Part shown: in pieces, positions 35,310 through 47,357 of the stretch | Numbering within the stretch: position 1 is the first letter of the stretch | Layout of the letters: every line of letters starts with the position of its first letter | Origin: Dastarcus helophoroides | Lineage: Eukaryota; Arthropoda; Insecta; Coleoptera; Bothrideridae | Direction: 5' to 3' | Assembly: GCA_028583605.1 (NCBI GenBank) | Contig: CM053327.1 | Coordinates: 25,283,629 to 25,347,628 of the forward strand | Length of the DNA: 64,000 nt | Made by a program: the position numbers and the translations under genes | Notes under the pieces: generated by a model | Databases searched by the model: none | The model's input: only the letters and a program-made list of their open reading frames with translations | What the model was told of the DNA's origin: nothing

Positions 35310-35560
35310 GACAGGGGAAGATTCTTGAAGCATACAAGGCAGTCGGAGAGAGCAAATTCCTGTCCGCTCCAGCTTGACACAGTGAGGACTTCTGTCTACA
35401 AAAGCTCTTTCTTCTATAGAACTTTCAAGCCATGGAACTCGTTACCGAAGGGAATTTTTCCCAAAAATTACAACCTATCCTTGTTTAAGAGGGCGGTTCA
35501 TCGCCATCTATCCTTGTTTCCACATCCTACTCTTGGTGCTTTCAAGGCATAATAGGGTTA
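35310..35560 (+). pseudogene. CR1/Jockey-like LINE 3' end
   Basis: Plus-strand ORF with RTSVYKSSFFYRTFKPWNSL followed by PKGIFPKNYNLSLFKRAVHR and HLSLFPHP. This is the conserved C-terminal tail of CR1/Jockey-type LINE proteins: a WNSLP motif, then an F/L-rich helix. It is intact over about 75 residues, then stops, and is truncated upstream. It shares its ending with the minus-strand fragment at 45.6 kb. Confidence 0.7.
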
Positions 35561-38000
35561 TCCTTTGGGAGCGGATTGAGCATAAAAAAAAATTTGGTGA
35601 TTTCAAATAATAATATTTTCTTGTTTCATACTTTGTAATTCATTTTCTTCGTTCTGTGATTTTATTTCTTTTTGCTTTGATTTTTATTGACAACTTTTGA
35701 GTTTGACGCAATATATACAGTGAGAAACCTTTAACTGGAAGGCATTAAGCCTTGGTCAAACCAACACGCTCTCTTTCTAAGACTGTTGAAATGAACTCAA
35801 TCGGTAAAATGATTAGATTTAGTTGGACATTTCAGCACTATGTGCCTCTGGTAATTATTTTACAAAAACGTTTTTTGGATCCTTTTTCTTCGCAGGCTGT
35901 CTTTTTAGTTTTTACAATTAAATGCTGAACAAATGTTTTTCAGGCAAAACTTCTGAAAATAGTCGATTTTTTTTTAGTTTTGCCTCATTTTTGTTAGAAG
36001 TAACCCCTAATTTTATTAATTACATGTTAGTTAATAATTACCTTTTCTTTGTCACTGTATAAGACAACATTGTTATTGTGCCATAATAGTCTTAAAAATT
36101 TCAATCCCTGAGTTAATAAAATTGGTCCACATCTTATCATTTAATTAATCAAATTTCTGCACAACTTCTAAAAGAATCTGTTATTATATTAGAATATTAT
36201 TTTTCTAGTGTAATTAAAGCTGGGAAATAATTAATTGATCTTAAAGATAAAGCAAACAAGAAGTTTTGCAACAAAAACTTGTGATAAATATTGTCCTTGG
36301 TGGTAAACGTAGCGAATTAAAATAAAAACAAAACGGTATCTTAATGAAAAGGAAATAATTGTGGAATAAAAAAATAAGGCTTACTTTGTGCATCATTGAG
36401 CTATTGACGACATATAATTCGCATAAATAACGGATGATTTAAAATAACTGTCGCGATTTCCAACAAAAAAAAAAATCTTGGGGCAATTGTGAAAATTCTC
36501 ATCTGAGGCGTTCATATTTTTTAGTACGCTTACTTGTAATTGTATTAACTAATTAGCTATTAATTGTTTTAAAACACCCTATTACTTGTAATATGCGATC
36601 GTAACTTAAATCATGTACAACAACAAAACCAAAAAATGTTGCAGTGTTAAAAATCTTCTTTCTCGATTTTATTTTGTAGCTTATCTACCTCGTGCAGTTA
36701 TCCAAACTGGCCCAGATAAAAAAAAATTAAATCTGTAATTGCTTATACTTAATGTTGCATAATAACAACCGCGCTTTGGCTAAATATCTTCGTTTTGCTG
36801 CTTCACTTTGAAATAAACTTTTTTCATATTGTATGGGATCAAGTTCTAACAGACAGGTTATTAAAATGCAGTTGGCTTGAAAATTACTGTTACCCTTAAT
36901 TTACTCCGTGTAATCAACGGTCAAAGAAAAACATTTTAAAATATTGTAATCAAATATGTCCTCAATTTTCATCCATCATGAATGAGTTCATGGTGTAGTT
37001 CTTTTCTGCATGAAATGGTAATTATCGACGAATGATTGAAGATTTTAATTATAAATTTTCCATCATCTCAACTCAAGAGGTAAGATTCATTTACAGAAAA
37101 ACATGACATTTAAAAATTGAATGTATTGCGCACGAAGTACTTAAGTGCTGATGATTAAGCAAAACGTTTAAAAGCACACATGTACTAGTAAATTTTATTT
37201 ATTATGGAAATAGAGCATATGTTGAAGTTTTCAGTAAATACCAAAAATTCTACTAATAATATTAAACCATCGTTTCATAAAAAATTGCCTGAAAAATGAA
37301 ACCAAGTACATAAATATTTCATTCAAAAGAAACGCTACAGGATAATGAAGTATCATTTTCTTTAATTCCCAATAGTTGACTTTTTTGAAAAAAAAATGTG
37401 TAACAGAAAAGAAAAATGAAGGTATTATCCAATATGAAAATTTTGAACACATCTTATTCAAAAATTAATTTTTTTTTCTCCTAACAGAACTAAATAACTT
37501 GACATCTCAGAGAATTAAACTAGATGAATAACATATATCTTAGGCAAACAAATTAAAACAGCTTAATCTGACATATGAAAAGAAAAACAAGCAAAACGTC
37601 CACAAATATCTCAAAAAGAAATACTGAATCTTTGAATTTGATAATAAATATATTGGGATCTCGTTTGTTGTTTTTTATTAGGTAACTGCATTGAAAGGCA
37701 AAAAGGCTTTGTCCATGTAGTGTAAATTACATTAACCCATATAATTAATGAGATAACATGTTCAATTCTAATGTGTATGGAAACACTATACATCCACATT
37801 AAAAGAACTTTCACTTTTTCAGGTTTGATATTAGAACAAACAATTCAAGTGGTCATGAAGTATCAAATGTTAATAAGGACGTGGAGAGTTATAACTTATA
37901 ACAATAAATGAACTCACAATAAATATTAAATGTGATATTCTTAACATGCAAAATAGATATTTATTAACATAAACTGGTGCAAATCGGGTTGCTTCGTTTT
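35561..38000. other. AT-rich intergenic DNA, nothing recognised
   Basis: About 2.4 kb of unique AT-rich sequence. The ORFs of 65-76 codons on the minus strand are AT-rich and lack recognisable domains. No mobile element ends seen. Confidence 0.45.
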
Positions 38001-39790
38001 CAAAAGTTCTTTTTTTTTAATTGGTTTTTTTTTAGATTTTTGACTTTTTCTTCAAATTTATAAATGAAACTCGATATTTTTTTCGTTTATTATCTTAAAT
38101 TCCAACATTAATCTACAATATGTCTCCTTTTGGTATAAAGATATTTTTGTTTTATTCGTAATTTACTCTATTTTTTATTTGAGATTTCGGAATCGAAAAT
38201 GTTTTTTAGTATCCTGGCATTTATTTCACATTTCATATTTAAAATTTTAATTTTTAAATGAAGAATCAGATTTTTATATTGTGTGGACTTTTTCCAAAAT
38301 TTCAACATTTTTCTTGGAATTTTGAATTGTATGTCGAAGAAAAGTTCGAATTTCGCTTCATTTTTCTTTCCGTTTCTACAAAATATTCTCAAAATCGCGA
38401 ATATTTTTGGGGAATTTGACTTTTCCACAAAGCTTTAGATTTAAATCTGAATTTCGAAAAGAAGATTCAAATCTTCAGCTTGTACAGACTTTGCTCCAAA
38501 TTCGAACTTTTTTCTCCGACTTTTGGATTTCATTTCAAAAAAGTCCAACCTGGGGACACGTTTTCTTAAAATTTTGAGTTTGAAATCTGAATTTGGGTTA
38601 GGAAAATTCAGATCTCTAGCTATTTCTCTAAAGTGGCCAAATTCTACAGTTTTGGTTAAAAATCTTGGTTTTTTTTTTAATTTTTGGAAATCAAAATTTA
38701 GAGCAAAAGTTCAAATTTAACTTGGAGTTGAACTTTGAGCTATTGTTTCTTAAAATGTATTCTTTTTTTCCCTAAAGTTGGGATTTTTTCTCCATGTTTT
38801 ATCTTTTTTTGACATTTTATGGTTGAAGTTTGAATTTGCCTCTTTTACAAGCTTACAGTCAAATCTTAATATTTTTAGTGCTTTGTTATAATTGTAGCAT
38901 TAATCAGGTAATATTGACTTTCTAAAAACTAGTTTTTTTTAATTTAAATTTTTCAAAATTTTAAATAAATAATTTTTTAATAATTTTTTAAATTTCCGTT
39001 TTCTAATGCGTAAATATTTTCTGCAAATTTCAACTTTTTTCTTGAAATTTTTGGTTTGAAATTTAACTTTCGAGACAAAAGCTCACATCTTCCGATTATA
39101 TAGGAAATTTCCTTTTCTTCTCTAAACTAGGAGTTGAAATATTAAATGCTGCAATTTTCATTAAATATTTAGATGTTTTTCGAATTTTTGTAAATTAAAA
39201 GCGAAATTTAGAAAAAAATTGAAATATTAACTTAAATTTGATATAAATTCTTCTTTCTTTCTCAATATTGGACTTTTTACCCAATTTTTTAATGTTCTTC
39301 ACACTGTATGTTTATTTTTTATTTATGCATCCTACTAGTAGGGCTCCAAAGGCAAGTATAAATAGGGTTACCCCAAAAATTCGAATTTTGACTTTTTTCT
39401 TAAAATTTGCAACAGAAACTGAATATATTTTTGTCCTTTTTTTATTTTGACTTCAATCTGAATGCACTAAATTTATTTTAGCTTCGCTAAGCCTAGTTTG
39501 GAAATATTTAAATTATAATTTAAATTAAATAATTTTTGACAGAGGACTATAAAATAAATGGGCATTTCAAGACGAGTCAATAAGGATCCAAACTGAAAAT
39601 GAGCTCAATCTGAATGTCGACTTTTCATAAGCAATCACTTTTTTATTTATATTTAAGTTGGCCTTTTTTAAAATTTCAACTTTTTTTTCAAAATTTTGGA
39701 CTGGCTTTTCAAAATCGCAAATTGTTTCTCGGAATTTTGATTTTTTTCCCGAACTTTCGGACTTAAAGTCTCGAGCATAAAGTTTAAATC
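38001..39790. repeat. degenerate AT-rich block
   Basis: No gene. Orientation here is tttcgaacttttttctccgac, aaaattttgagtttg and tttcaacttttttcttg, roughly every 20-30 bp. Segment 38870-39050 loses the pattern. Confidence 0.5.
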
Positions 39791-39796
39791 TCCAGA

Positions 39797-39835
39797 TCAG
39801 CGTTTCCCAAACATTTTTGTTACGCCCAGTTAAAA
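39797..39835 (+). mobile_element. possible hAT-type terminal fragment
   Basis: CAGCGTTTCCCAAACATTTT followed by TGTTACGCCC has the form of an hAT-type terminal repeat. The sequence beyond 39840 belongs to a LINE, so the rest of the element is lost or displaced. Confidence 0.35.
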
Positions 39836-40703
39836 AAAAGAACTTGGAAGCAGTTCTGCGAAAGGATAGACAAACTAGCTCTTTCTAAAGAGCATTCAAA
39901 CGGCATTGGACTATTAAAACGGCCAAACGAAGAATACACGAAAAGTCCAGAAGAAAGTATCACAGTTCTATTACAGACTCACTTTTCAGGCTCAGAAAAC
40001 ATTGAATATAATCTGTATCAGAATGAACCAACCAATTAAGGGTTGAGATACCCAATCAGAATATGAAAAAGGCTGGCAAATAAAATATTCAACGCAAACC
40101 GAATTAAATGGGAGGTACATAGCTTTAAGCCTTATAAATCCCGAGCTAAATTATATTTCCGGCATTAGTTCAACAGGGAATCGATGCACTAAGGCCCCAT
40201 CTGCATCGAATATTTAAAGCTAGTTTAATCCTGGGCTATATTCCGCAGACATGGAGGTTGGTAAATGTGCTGTTTACATCATCGGACGTCGTCCGATGGA
40301 CGAAGCAAAGTCCTGCCGCCCCATCAGCCTTACGTCCTTTCTTCTAAAAACAATGAAGAAAGCAATAGATCAACACATTAGAAGCGAAAATCTTATCAGA
40401 AAACCAATTCGTGTTACAACAATTTGAATAACTGGCTGGCAAATCCACAATAGATGCCCTACATAATCTAGTTAAGGAAATAGGAAAAAACTTTTGTGGC
40501 TAAGGAAACAGCGCTTAGCGCATTTATCGACATAGACGGAGACTTTGATAACACCTCATATCGATCTATCGAACGAGCCTTACAGGAAAGGTAAGTTGAA
40601 CGTCCCGTAGTAAGATGGGTTGATAACGAAGGCTTCCACGGCCAGAGTCAGTACAGGATATACTTCTTCCGGGATTGGACCGTGTCAAAGAAGTAGTAAA
40701 AGT

Positions 40704-40746
40704 GTTCGACGTTTCGCCCACCATCGTAGGGGGCTTCTTCAGAAAC
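40704..40746 (-). ncRNA. hammerhead-ribozyme-like motif, family 2 left arm
   Basis: Minus strand: GTTT, CTGAAGA, a, GCCC-loop-GGGC, GAAA, ACGT, C, GAAC. Stem I GTTT/GAAC pairs with one G:T wobble. The cleavage triplet is GTC, the preferred one for hammerheads. The stem sequences are unrelated to those of family 1. Confidence 0.5.
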
Positions 40747-40830
40747 AAAGAAAAGAAACAATAAATAAAAATGAGAAATATAAGGGAATATGCAAAAATA
40801 AAAGAATGAAAAGGCCAATTTCAAAACATC

Positions 40831-41036
40831 GCCTCTGATATGGTGAACATACTGAATTGCCGTGCTCTTCTGTCTAAACTTTCTTATTCTTTGTACCAAT
40901 TTTCAATTCAGAAGAGTTTCGCCTCTGGTATGGTGGACATACTAGGTTACCGTGCTCTTCTGTCTAAACTTTCTTATTCTTTGTACCAATTTTCAATTCA
41001 GAAGACTTTCGCCTCTGGTATGGTGGACATACTGTT
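40831..41036 (+). repeat. 90 bp tandem repeat in the PLE family 2 centre
   Basis: Units start gcctctgata, gcctctggta and gcctctggta at 40831, 40921 and 41011, a 90 bp period with about 2.3 copies. The first two full units differ at only a few positions (for example tgaattgccg versus taggttaccg). Such internal subrepeats are often found between PLE pseudo-LTR arms and may be transcription-control sequence. Confidence 0.85.
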
Positions 41037-41131
41037 GTTTTGTGCTCTGTTGTTTTGAAATTGGCCTTTTCATTCTTTCATTTTTGCATATTCCCTTATA
41101 TTTCTCTTTTTCATTTATTGTTTTTTTCTTT

Positions 41132-41174
41132 GTTCCTGAAGAAACCCCCTACGATGGTGGGCGAAACGTCGAAC
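41132..41174 (+). ncRNA. hammerhead-ribozyme-like motif, family 2 right arm
   Basis: GTTC (41132-41135), CTGAAGA (41136-41142), a stem II of C-rich and G-rich arms at about 41144-41162 (weaker here, since the left arm's GCCC is changed to ACCC), GAAA (41163-41166), ACGT, C at 41170, then GAAC (41171-41174). Stem I pairs perfectly. Confidence 0.5.
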
Positions 41175-43089
41175 ACTTTTAGTAGTTCTTTGACACGGTC
41201 CAATCCCGGAAGAAGTATATCCTGTAAAGATGGATTGAGTCGATGCTGAAAAGCCATTTTATTATGACCGCAATAAACGAAGAAACCAAAGTAACAATGA
41301 CAGGCTGTCCGCAAGGCGCAGTTCTATCGCCTCTATTTTGGCCACTTGTTGTCTATAATCTTATGAATATATTGAGTAGGGCGGGATTTATAGTCCAAGC
41401 CTATCCAGATAATATAGTCACCATGGCAAAGGGAAAGCATGATACTGAAGTATCCAGGTTAATGCAAACAGTCCTAAACATCATTAGAAACTGCTGTGAG
41501 GTAGAGGAACTTAATGTTAATCCACACAAGACAGTTCTTATTCCATTTACGAGGAGAAGGAAGCTAAACCTACAAACTCCCACTCTCAATGGAATACAGA
41601 TACAATTTTCCGATGAAACTGAGTACTTAGGGATCTTCCTAGACCAGAAACTAAATTGGAACACTCATTTGGAAGGAACTCTTTCAAAAGCCACAAGCCA
41701 TGAACCTATCCTAGACTAGTAGGAAAGACATGGGGGCTCAAACTGAAAATGATATTTTGGGTATACCAAACGGTAGTAAAGCCCATGCCTTAATAGTATG
41801 GTATGCAAAAACAGAACAAATTTCTGCACAAGACAAACTACACAAATTACAGCGTTTAATTTGCATTGGAATAACCGGAGCTATGGCATCATGCCCAACA
41901 GCTGCAGTAGAGGCAATGGTAGGTCTGACTCCATTTTATATTTGGGTGAAAAAGGAGGCATCGTTTAGTGCCTCAAAGCTATTAAAATCCAACAAACTGA
42001 AACCGGGTGACCTGGTTGGCCACGTGCAGATTCGGGAGAAAATTTCACTAGGATTTATTGCCAAACCAACAGATCAAATGCCTTCAAAACTGGACTTTGT
42101 TGTTCCAAATGAAGTGCTTATCGGGAACCTCCAGACATGGAATAGACACAGTGAAAGACTAGCAAACAATTCATCTGTCTGGTACACAGATGGATCCAAA
42201 CAAACAGAAGGAGTAGGACAAAGAATATGGGGTCCTAATTTAAGACTTTCTCAACCCCTAGGAAACACTCCCACAAGTTTCCAAGCAGAACTGCTTGCTA
42301 TAACTCTGGGCGCAAAAGAGTGCCTTCAAAGAGGACTCAGAGACGTACAGGTTTACTTCGTTTCGGATAGCTAGGCTCCCTTAAAGTTGTTTAGAACCGA
42401 GTCAAAAACGACCTGGGAATACAAACAATTCCTGAAGCAACTGACTGCAAACAACAAAGTAACTTTGATGTGGGTTTCAGGACATAAAGGCATAGAAGGG
42501 AACAAAGAGGCAGATACACTTGCAAAAGAGGCCTCTCTTCGGCCCAGAACCATACTGTGGTCTTACAAAAAGCCACGTAAAAAATGAAATAGATACTTGG
42601 GCGACAAACCAAAGGCTGTCGTACTGGAAGAAAATGCCATGCCTAAGACAGTCAAAAAAGTTCATCACTATCTCAAAAAGAAGTCAACAAGAACGACTTA
42701 AAAATAATAACGGGACTTTTCACAGGACACTTCCCAGTAAAGTATTACCTTAAGAAGATGGGAAAAGTGGATGATGAAAACTGCAGATTCTGTAGCGCAG
42801 CAACAGAAACAACAGATCTGTAAAAGGCTTAAATTTCTTGAAAGGGTGACTCTGACATCCCAAGAAATAAGAGAAACAGCTCCTAAAAAGATAATAGGCT
42901 AAGTAAAAAGTGTAAACATCTTGGAAAATCATTAAAAAAAAATTAGAGTGAGCACAAAATAGCCTAATGGGTCGCAGTACTACTGAGAGGTGTAAAAGCC
43001 TGTACGACTCTATTTCAAAACTGTAACTGTACGCCCACTTATTTTTATGCTTATCCTTCCTGACCCAATAAAAGATTTTTTAATTCTCT

Positions 43090-44530
43090 TTTTTAACGCT
43101 TTGGTTTCTCTCAGAATTTCGATCATCATTGATTTTTTAGATTAGAAGCTAAAATTCTATTTTTTGTTTCCTGAATTTTTCACATTTTTGTTCTTAAAAT
43201 CTCAAATTTAATGCCAACTAATTTAAACTCAGGGTTAGTAATTTAAAAAGAAAAAAGTCGAAATTTCTACATTATAGTCGACTTTTTGTTGAAGTTTTCA
43301 ATTTAGGCTCAAATATGTTTTCCTTACATACACTTTTGACTCTAACCTCGAAAATTCAACTCTCTTCTTAACATTTAATTTGAAACTTGAAATTTCAACT
43401 TTTAATTTAAAAGTTAGACTTACCTCGAAATTTCGGGGTTTTTTCTCGAAATTTTTGGTTTATAACAAAATTTCAAAGAAAAAAGATCAAATTTTGAGGT
43501 TTGACTCAAAAATCAACTTTTCGACTTTTTTTTTCGAAACGCTTAAATTTTTCTTCAAATTCCGGATATTAAGTTGGGGAAAAAAGTTTAAAAAACATTA
43601 AATATCAAAATTTTGCCTTTTTATCTTAAAACTTAAAGAGTTTGAATAAAGAGTTGGAAAAAAAATTGAAATTAGGGAATTCTGGGAATTTTTGATTTGA
43701 ACTCGAGGAATAAGTTCAGAGGAATAAATTTGTCTCTAAATTTGGGATTTGCCCGCAAGGTTTTGAAATCAAAGACAAACAAATTGTAATTTTTACATTA
43801 CATTCGACGAGTTAGGCTCAAACATTGTTAATGTTTTTTATTATGTAGCGTTTTTCCTAAAACTTTAACTTCGGACTAAACATTTTAACTTTCTTTCCAA
43901 AACATTTGCCTTAAAATTGAAACTTAATTCAAAAGTTAGACTTTTCTGAAAATTTCGAGTATTTTTTAGAAGTTTTAAGTTTAAAGTAAAATTCAAAGAC
44001 GAAAGTTGAAATGTTGACGTCTGACTCAAAAATTTAACTTTTCAATCCTTTTTCAGAACTTTTATATTGTGCCTTGAATTTTGGGTTGGAAGTTGGGGAC
44101 AAAAGTTTAAAGATCATTAAATGTCGAAATTTTGCCTTCCTTCTTGAAAATTTCATTAAAAATTTTCTATTTTAAGAGTTTGAATAAAAAAAGTAAGTTA
44201 GAATTGAAATTTCAACCTTTATTCGGAGTTTTTGCTTTTTTATATTTTTTAAACTTGAAATTTTGGATTTTAATTCAAAGAAAAATGTTGAAGTTTGAAG
44301 TCTAAGTAAAAAATTAAACTTGTCAACTATTTTTGAACGTATATTTTTCTTAGAATTGTAGGTCGGAAATTTAGAAAAAGTTTAAATAGTGATAACAATA
44401 AGATAACAATTCCAACTTTTTTAAAATTCGGATTTAAGAATTTTATTTTTAAAAATTCAATTTTCAAGATAATTTCCGAAATTTCAATTCTTTCAATTTT
44501 ACAATCAAAAGTTTAAAATCGAAACTGAAT
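43090..44530. repeat. degenerate AT-rich block
   Basis: No gene. Two long sub-blocks, about 43380-43640 and about 43880-44130, look like diverged copies of each other: both contain cttgaaatttc or attgaaactt, aaaagttagactt, a tttgactcaaaaat word, then gttggggaaaaa or gttggggacaaaa and aacattaaatatc or atcattaaatgtc. The local period is therefore close to 500 bp, layered over the short quasi-period. Confidence 0.6.
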
Positions 44531-45340
44531 TAGATCTACACTCTACACAATATAAAGATCAACTCCAATTTAGTTTATTACTTAAGACTTGAATAAAAAT
44601 TAAAACAAGTTTATTGTTTGCAATCCACTTTTTTATTACTTCTGCAGTTACAATTTGTGGCGTGGTAAATGCAATTGTATGATGCAACAGATATTGTTTA
44701 TGTACTCTGCTTGGTGTGGAATATGACGCTTAATTTTTTCTGATTACTTCCCGCTGAACTCATAATTGTTGTCCATATATGAATGCATAAAAAGAAAGGT
44801 CAGTCACGTTGTAAATATTATTCGTAATGAATGATTAAAAACTTTCATCGCCACTTTTCCTGTTGGCATTTTAGCATTTTCCATTTTTTATTATAATAGA
44901 AATACAGTAAAACATCCGAGGTCGTATAATTCTTCTCATTAGCAACTTATTAAAGAATTTTTATCAGCCTCTGCTTGGATAATAATTCTGTTTTTGAAGG
45001 CTTTAAGCCTTGTACGTGCTTCTGACTATCGAATATTTCCCGATGTGTTTCCTTCTATAGGAACCTTCCTCATACCTAAAGTTGTACTCTGAAAAATTGG
45101 TATTTCCTTAAGTTTTTCAAGGAAACGACGCTGCAAACGGACGCAACAGCAACTTAACGGTTAATGGATGTTGTCTTTGCATGCCTAGAATAGTCATATT
45201 CAGCGAGTTTAATTCATCCTGTTTAAAAATAAAACATAATTATACCAATTTTAACTTGTAATTTCCAGAAAAAAGTCTGGGAGAGATAAAACTTTGAAAT
45301 TGGGATTTCTGGATTTATTGGTATGAATTTTAACTACAAG
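44531..45340. other. AT-rich intergenic DNA, nothing recognised
   Basis: Unique-looking sequence. No ORF, RNA gene or terminal repeat recognised. Confidence 0.45.
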
Positions 45341-45514
45341 CAGGGGCGGATTAGCCTTACTCGGAGTCTTGGGGTGTTGAGGGCCCCTATGGAAATGTTA
45401 AAAACCTTTCATGCTACACCCGAACATTTTTAACGACTAAAGAAATCATGGGTTTGTGGGAGCTCTGTACAGAGTGTACAGATGCAAATGTTGCACACCC
45501 TTAAATCCGCCCCA
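45341..45514. mobile_element. possible hAT-like MITE
   Basis: Starts CAGGGGCGGATTAGCC and ends in TTAAATCCGCCCC, whose complement is GGGGCGGATTTAA. The terminal inverted repeat is about 11 bp. The interior is G/C-richer (ttggggtgttgagggcccc). No matching 8 bp duplication was found. A related start (CAGAGTCGGATTAGCC) occurs at 62150. Confidence 0.45.
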
Positions 45515-45589
45515 AAGAATTGAAATTTGATAGAAAGAGAGGAACTTTTTAATTCAAAAGCTGCCTCCTTTTATCTACCGCTTCTTTTA

Positions 45590-46165
45590 TATTTAATCCA
45601 CTCGCAAAGGACAACCCTATTATGCCTTCAAAGCACTTCGAGTAGGATGCGGAAACAAGGATAAATGGCGATGAACCGCCTTCTTAAACAAGGATAGGTT
45701 GTCATCATGATATATTGCATCGTTGGTTGTCATTTTTGTTGAAATTCCGTTCGGTAACGAGTTTCATAGCTTGGAAGTTATGTAGAAAAAAGAGTCTCAG
45801 TAGACAGAAGTCCTCAGTGTGTCAAGTTGGACCGCACAGGAATTTGCTGTCTCTCTTCGACTGTCTTCTATGCCTCAAAACTCTTGCCCTTGGGGGTATC
45901 AATTCTATTAGTTCCTATAAAGTACTTGTAGAAAAGAAATAAATCACCAATCATCTGCCTATGCTCTAGGTTTCGAAAAAATCTGTCAAACTCTCGTCAT
46001 TCATTAGGCGAATAGCTCTTCTATGAATTGAATCCAAAAGAGTTAAAGAGTGATTTGAGGCTGAACTCCAAACATGAGAACAGTGTTTTAGTGTTAGCCT
46101 AACTTGAGCTTTGTATAGTGTGAGTAGCTGATGAGGTTTGTTTTTCCTAAGTAAATTTAAATTTT
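45590..46165 (-). pseudogene. CR1/Jockey-like LINE 3' end
   Basis: Minus-strand blocks: KPHQLLTLYKAQVRLTLKHC then SHVWSSASNHSLTLLDSIHR and RAIRLMNDESLTDFFRN, then RTSVYR, WNSLP, and finally NLSLFKKAVHRHLSLFPHP. This is the RT connection region to C-terminus of the same family as the tail at 35.3 kb. Frameshifts interrupt it, and an insertion or divergence of about 10 codons lies after WNSLP. Confidence 0.75.
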
Positions 46166-46817
46166 AATATTTTCCATCTAACTTGCAAAATGCATTCATC
46201 AAGGCTAAAAGGTCGACGTTCTCGCATAATTCGCGTAAAGAAATCATTTTGCAAGATCAATTATATGTAAGTAGTACCTCGGTGTAAATTATTGTTATTA
46301 AGAATCGCATTTTTGCAAATGCGTTAATAATTGCAGAACGAACGTCAAATTATCTGATTAGCGTCCTATTTTAAATCAGAAATGAGAGTTATGCAATCGA
46401 ATAACATTCGTTTTTCGACGGTTAGTTAATATCCGTATGATCTTTAGTCTTCATCTCTTTAAATCGACCTTTCACTGCATGTGAACTGAACCCATTTATT
46501 TTTATAGGATTTTATTACTTTTAAATATTAAACATGAACATGTTTCAGATGATAAGCTAAAAATTTATCATCTTTTGAATATTTTTATCGCAAATTTTAA
46601 TATTATGTATATAATTGTAATAAAACAACCACATTGCTCTATTCCTACATATTTGGTTAACAAAATATAATGATATTTAATCCATATTACGTAGACGCAC
46701 TTAACGATAGTTTACTGTTGAAATGTCTCTGGTTGAAATGATTAATTCTTGTGCAATAATATTATTGTAAAATCCACAGCGTAAAATTTAGGGTCATTTT
46801 TACAGACATCATCTAAC
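46166..46817. other. AT-rich spacer, nothing recognised
   Basis: Unique AT-rich DNA up to the hAT-like left end. No gene. Confidence 0.45.
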
Positions 46818-47236
46818 CTCTGGAGCAGGGGTGGGCAAGGTTTTATATCCACGGACCAAATGAATTTTTAGTATTATGATGCGGACAGGATCAAAAATCA
46901 CTGGTAAAAGCAAAAATGGACACCTTGCGAGTTGCTTGTTCTAAAAATGTCGATTTTTTTATATCAAAATTTATCTTTTTTGAAATGTTATTTGTTTCCT
47001 TTGTTTTTTTAGAATTGTAGTTTTATTCCCAAAAGCTGAGCTTTTTTTCTCAAAAACCGACTGTGTGACTTTTTTTAAATGCCCACTTTTTCTCAAAATT
47101 GTGACTTACAATTTCGATTTCCTTCCAAAATTCGTCTTTTTTTTCAAAGTTTTCATTCGTTTAGAAATTCGACCATTTCTAAATATCGACTTTATTAAAT
47201 CCAAATTTCTGAAAATAGTTTTGTATCTTAAATCTT

Positions 47237-47357
47237 TTTTTTTTCTTTTGGTGGAACGGACTGGTCCTTGGTTATCTTCAAAAATTGAAATACAGAACTT
47301 GTCCCCTGAAACCAAGAAAGGTTAAAAAACACAACAGGGGACAAGTTCTGTATTTCA
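47237..47357. mobile_element. mini Penelope-like remnant (copy E), centre deleted
   Basis: The left arm (ggtggaacggactggtcctt to aaaaaacacaac) joins directly to the outer part of the right arm (aggggacaagttctgtatttca). Both hammerhead-like motifs are gone. A perfect 12 bp direct repeat atcttaaatctt flanks it (47225-47236, 47358-47369), so the deletion arose within one inserted unit. Confidence 0.8.

Larger units (their letters stand above)
40624..41226. mobile_element. second-family mini Penelope-like palindrome
   Basis: Inverted arms at about 40652-40829 (minus) and 41045-41226 (plus) share atacttcttccgggattgg, the hammerhead-like motif and a T-rich 3' region. The left arm extends about 28 bp further, the same asymmetry as in family 1. 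Direct repeats aagatgggttga (40612-40623) and aagatggattga (41227-41238) differ at one base. Removing the element rejoins the host LINE frame (RW followed by ESMLKS). The centre holds a 90 bp tandem repeat and no ORF. Confidence 0.8.
39840..43080 (+). pseudogene. R1/LOA-like LINE with RNase H, interrupted by a PLE
   Basis: Plus-strand blocks: SWRSFCERIDKLALSKEHSN and RPNEEYTKSPEESITVLLQT (pre-RT region), a decayed fingers region at 40150-40600, then GCPQGAVLSPLFW (motif B, about 41307). AYPDNIVT stands in place of the catalytic FADD. Then come NGIQIQFSDETEYLGIFLDQ and the thumb; an RNase H domain with SVWYTDGSKQTEGVG and TSFQAELLAITLGAKE; then LMWVSGHKGIEGNKEADTLA; and a LFTGHFPVKYYLKKMG knuckle region. 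Stops and frameshifts are scattered throughout. An aataaa lies at about 43068, just before the 3' end. A second-family PLE module splits the RT at 40624-41226. The clade is inferred from RNase H and layout. Confidence 0.8.

Noticed and set aside
40615..41245. A LINE intron or coding segment between the two RT halves
   Set aside because: The segment has inverted PLE arms and a 12 bp target duplication, and its removal restores the frame, so it is an insertion.
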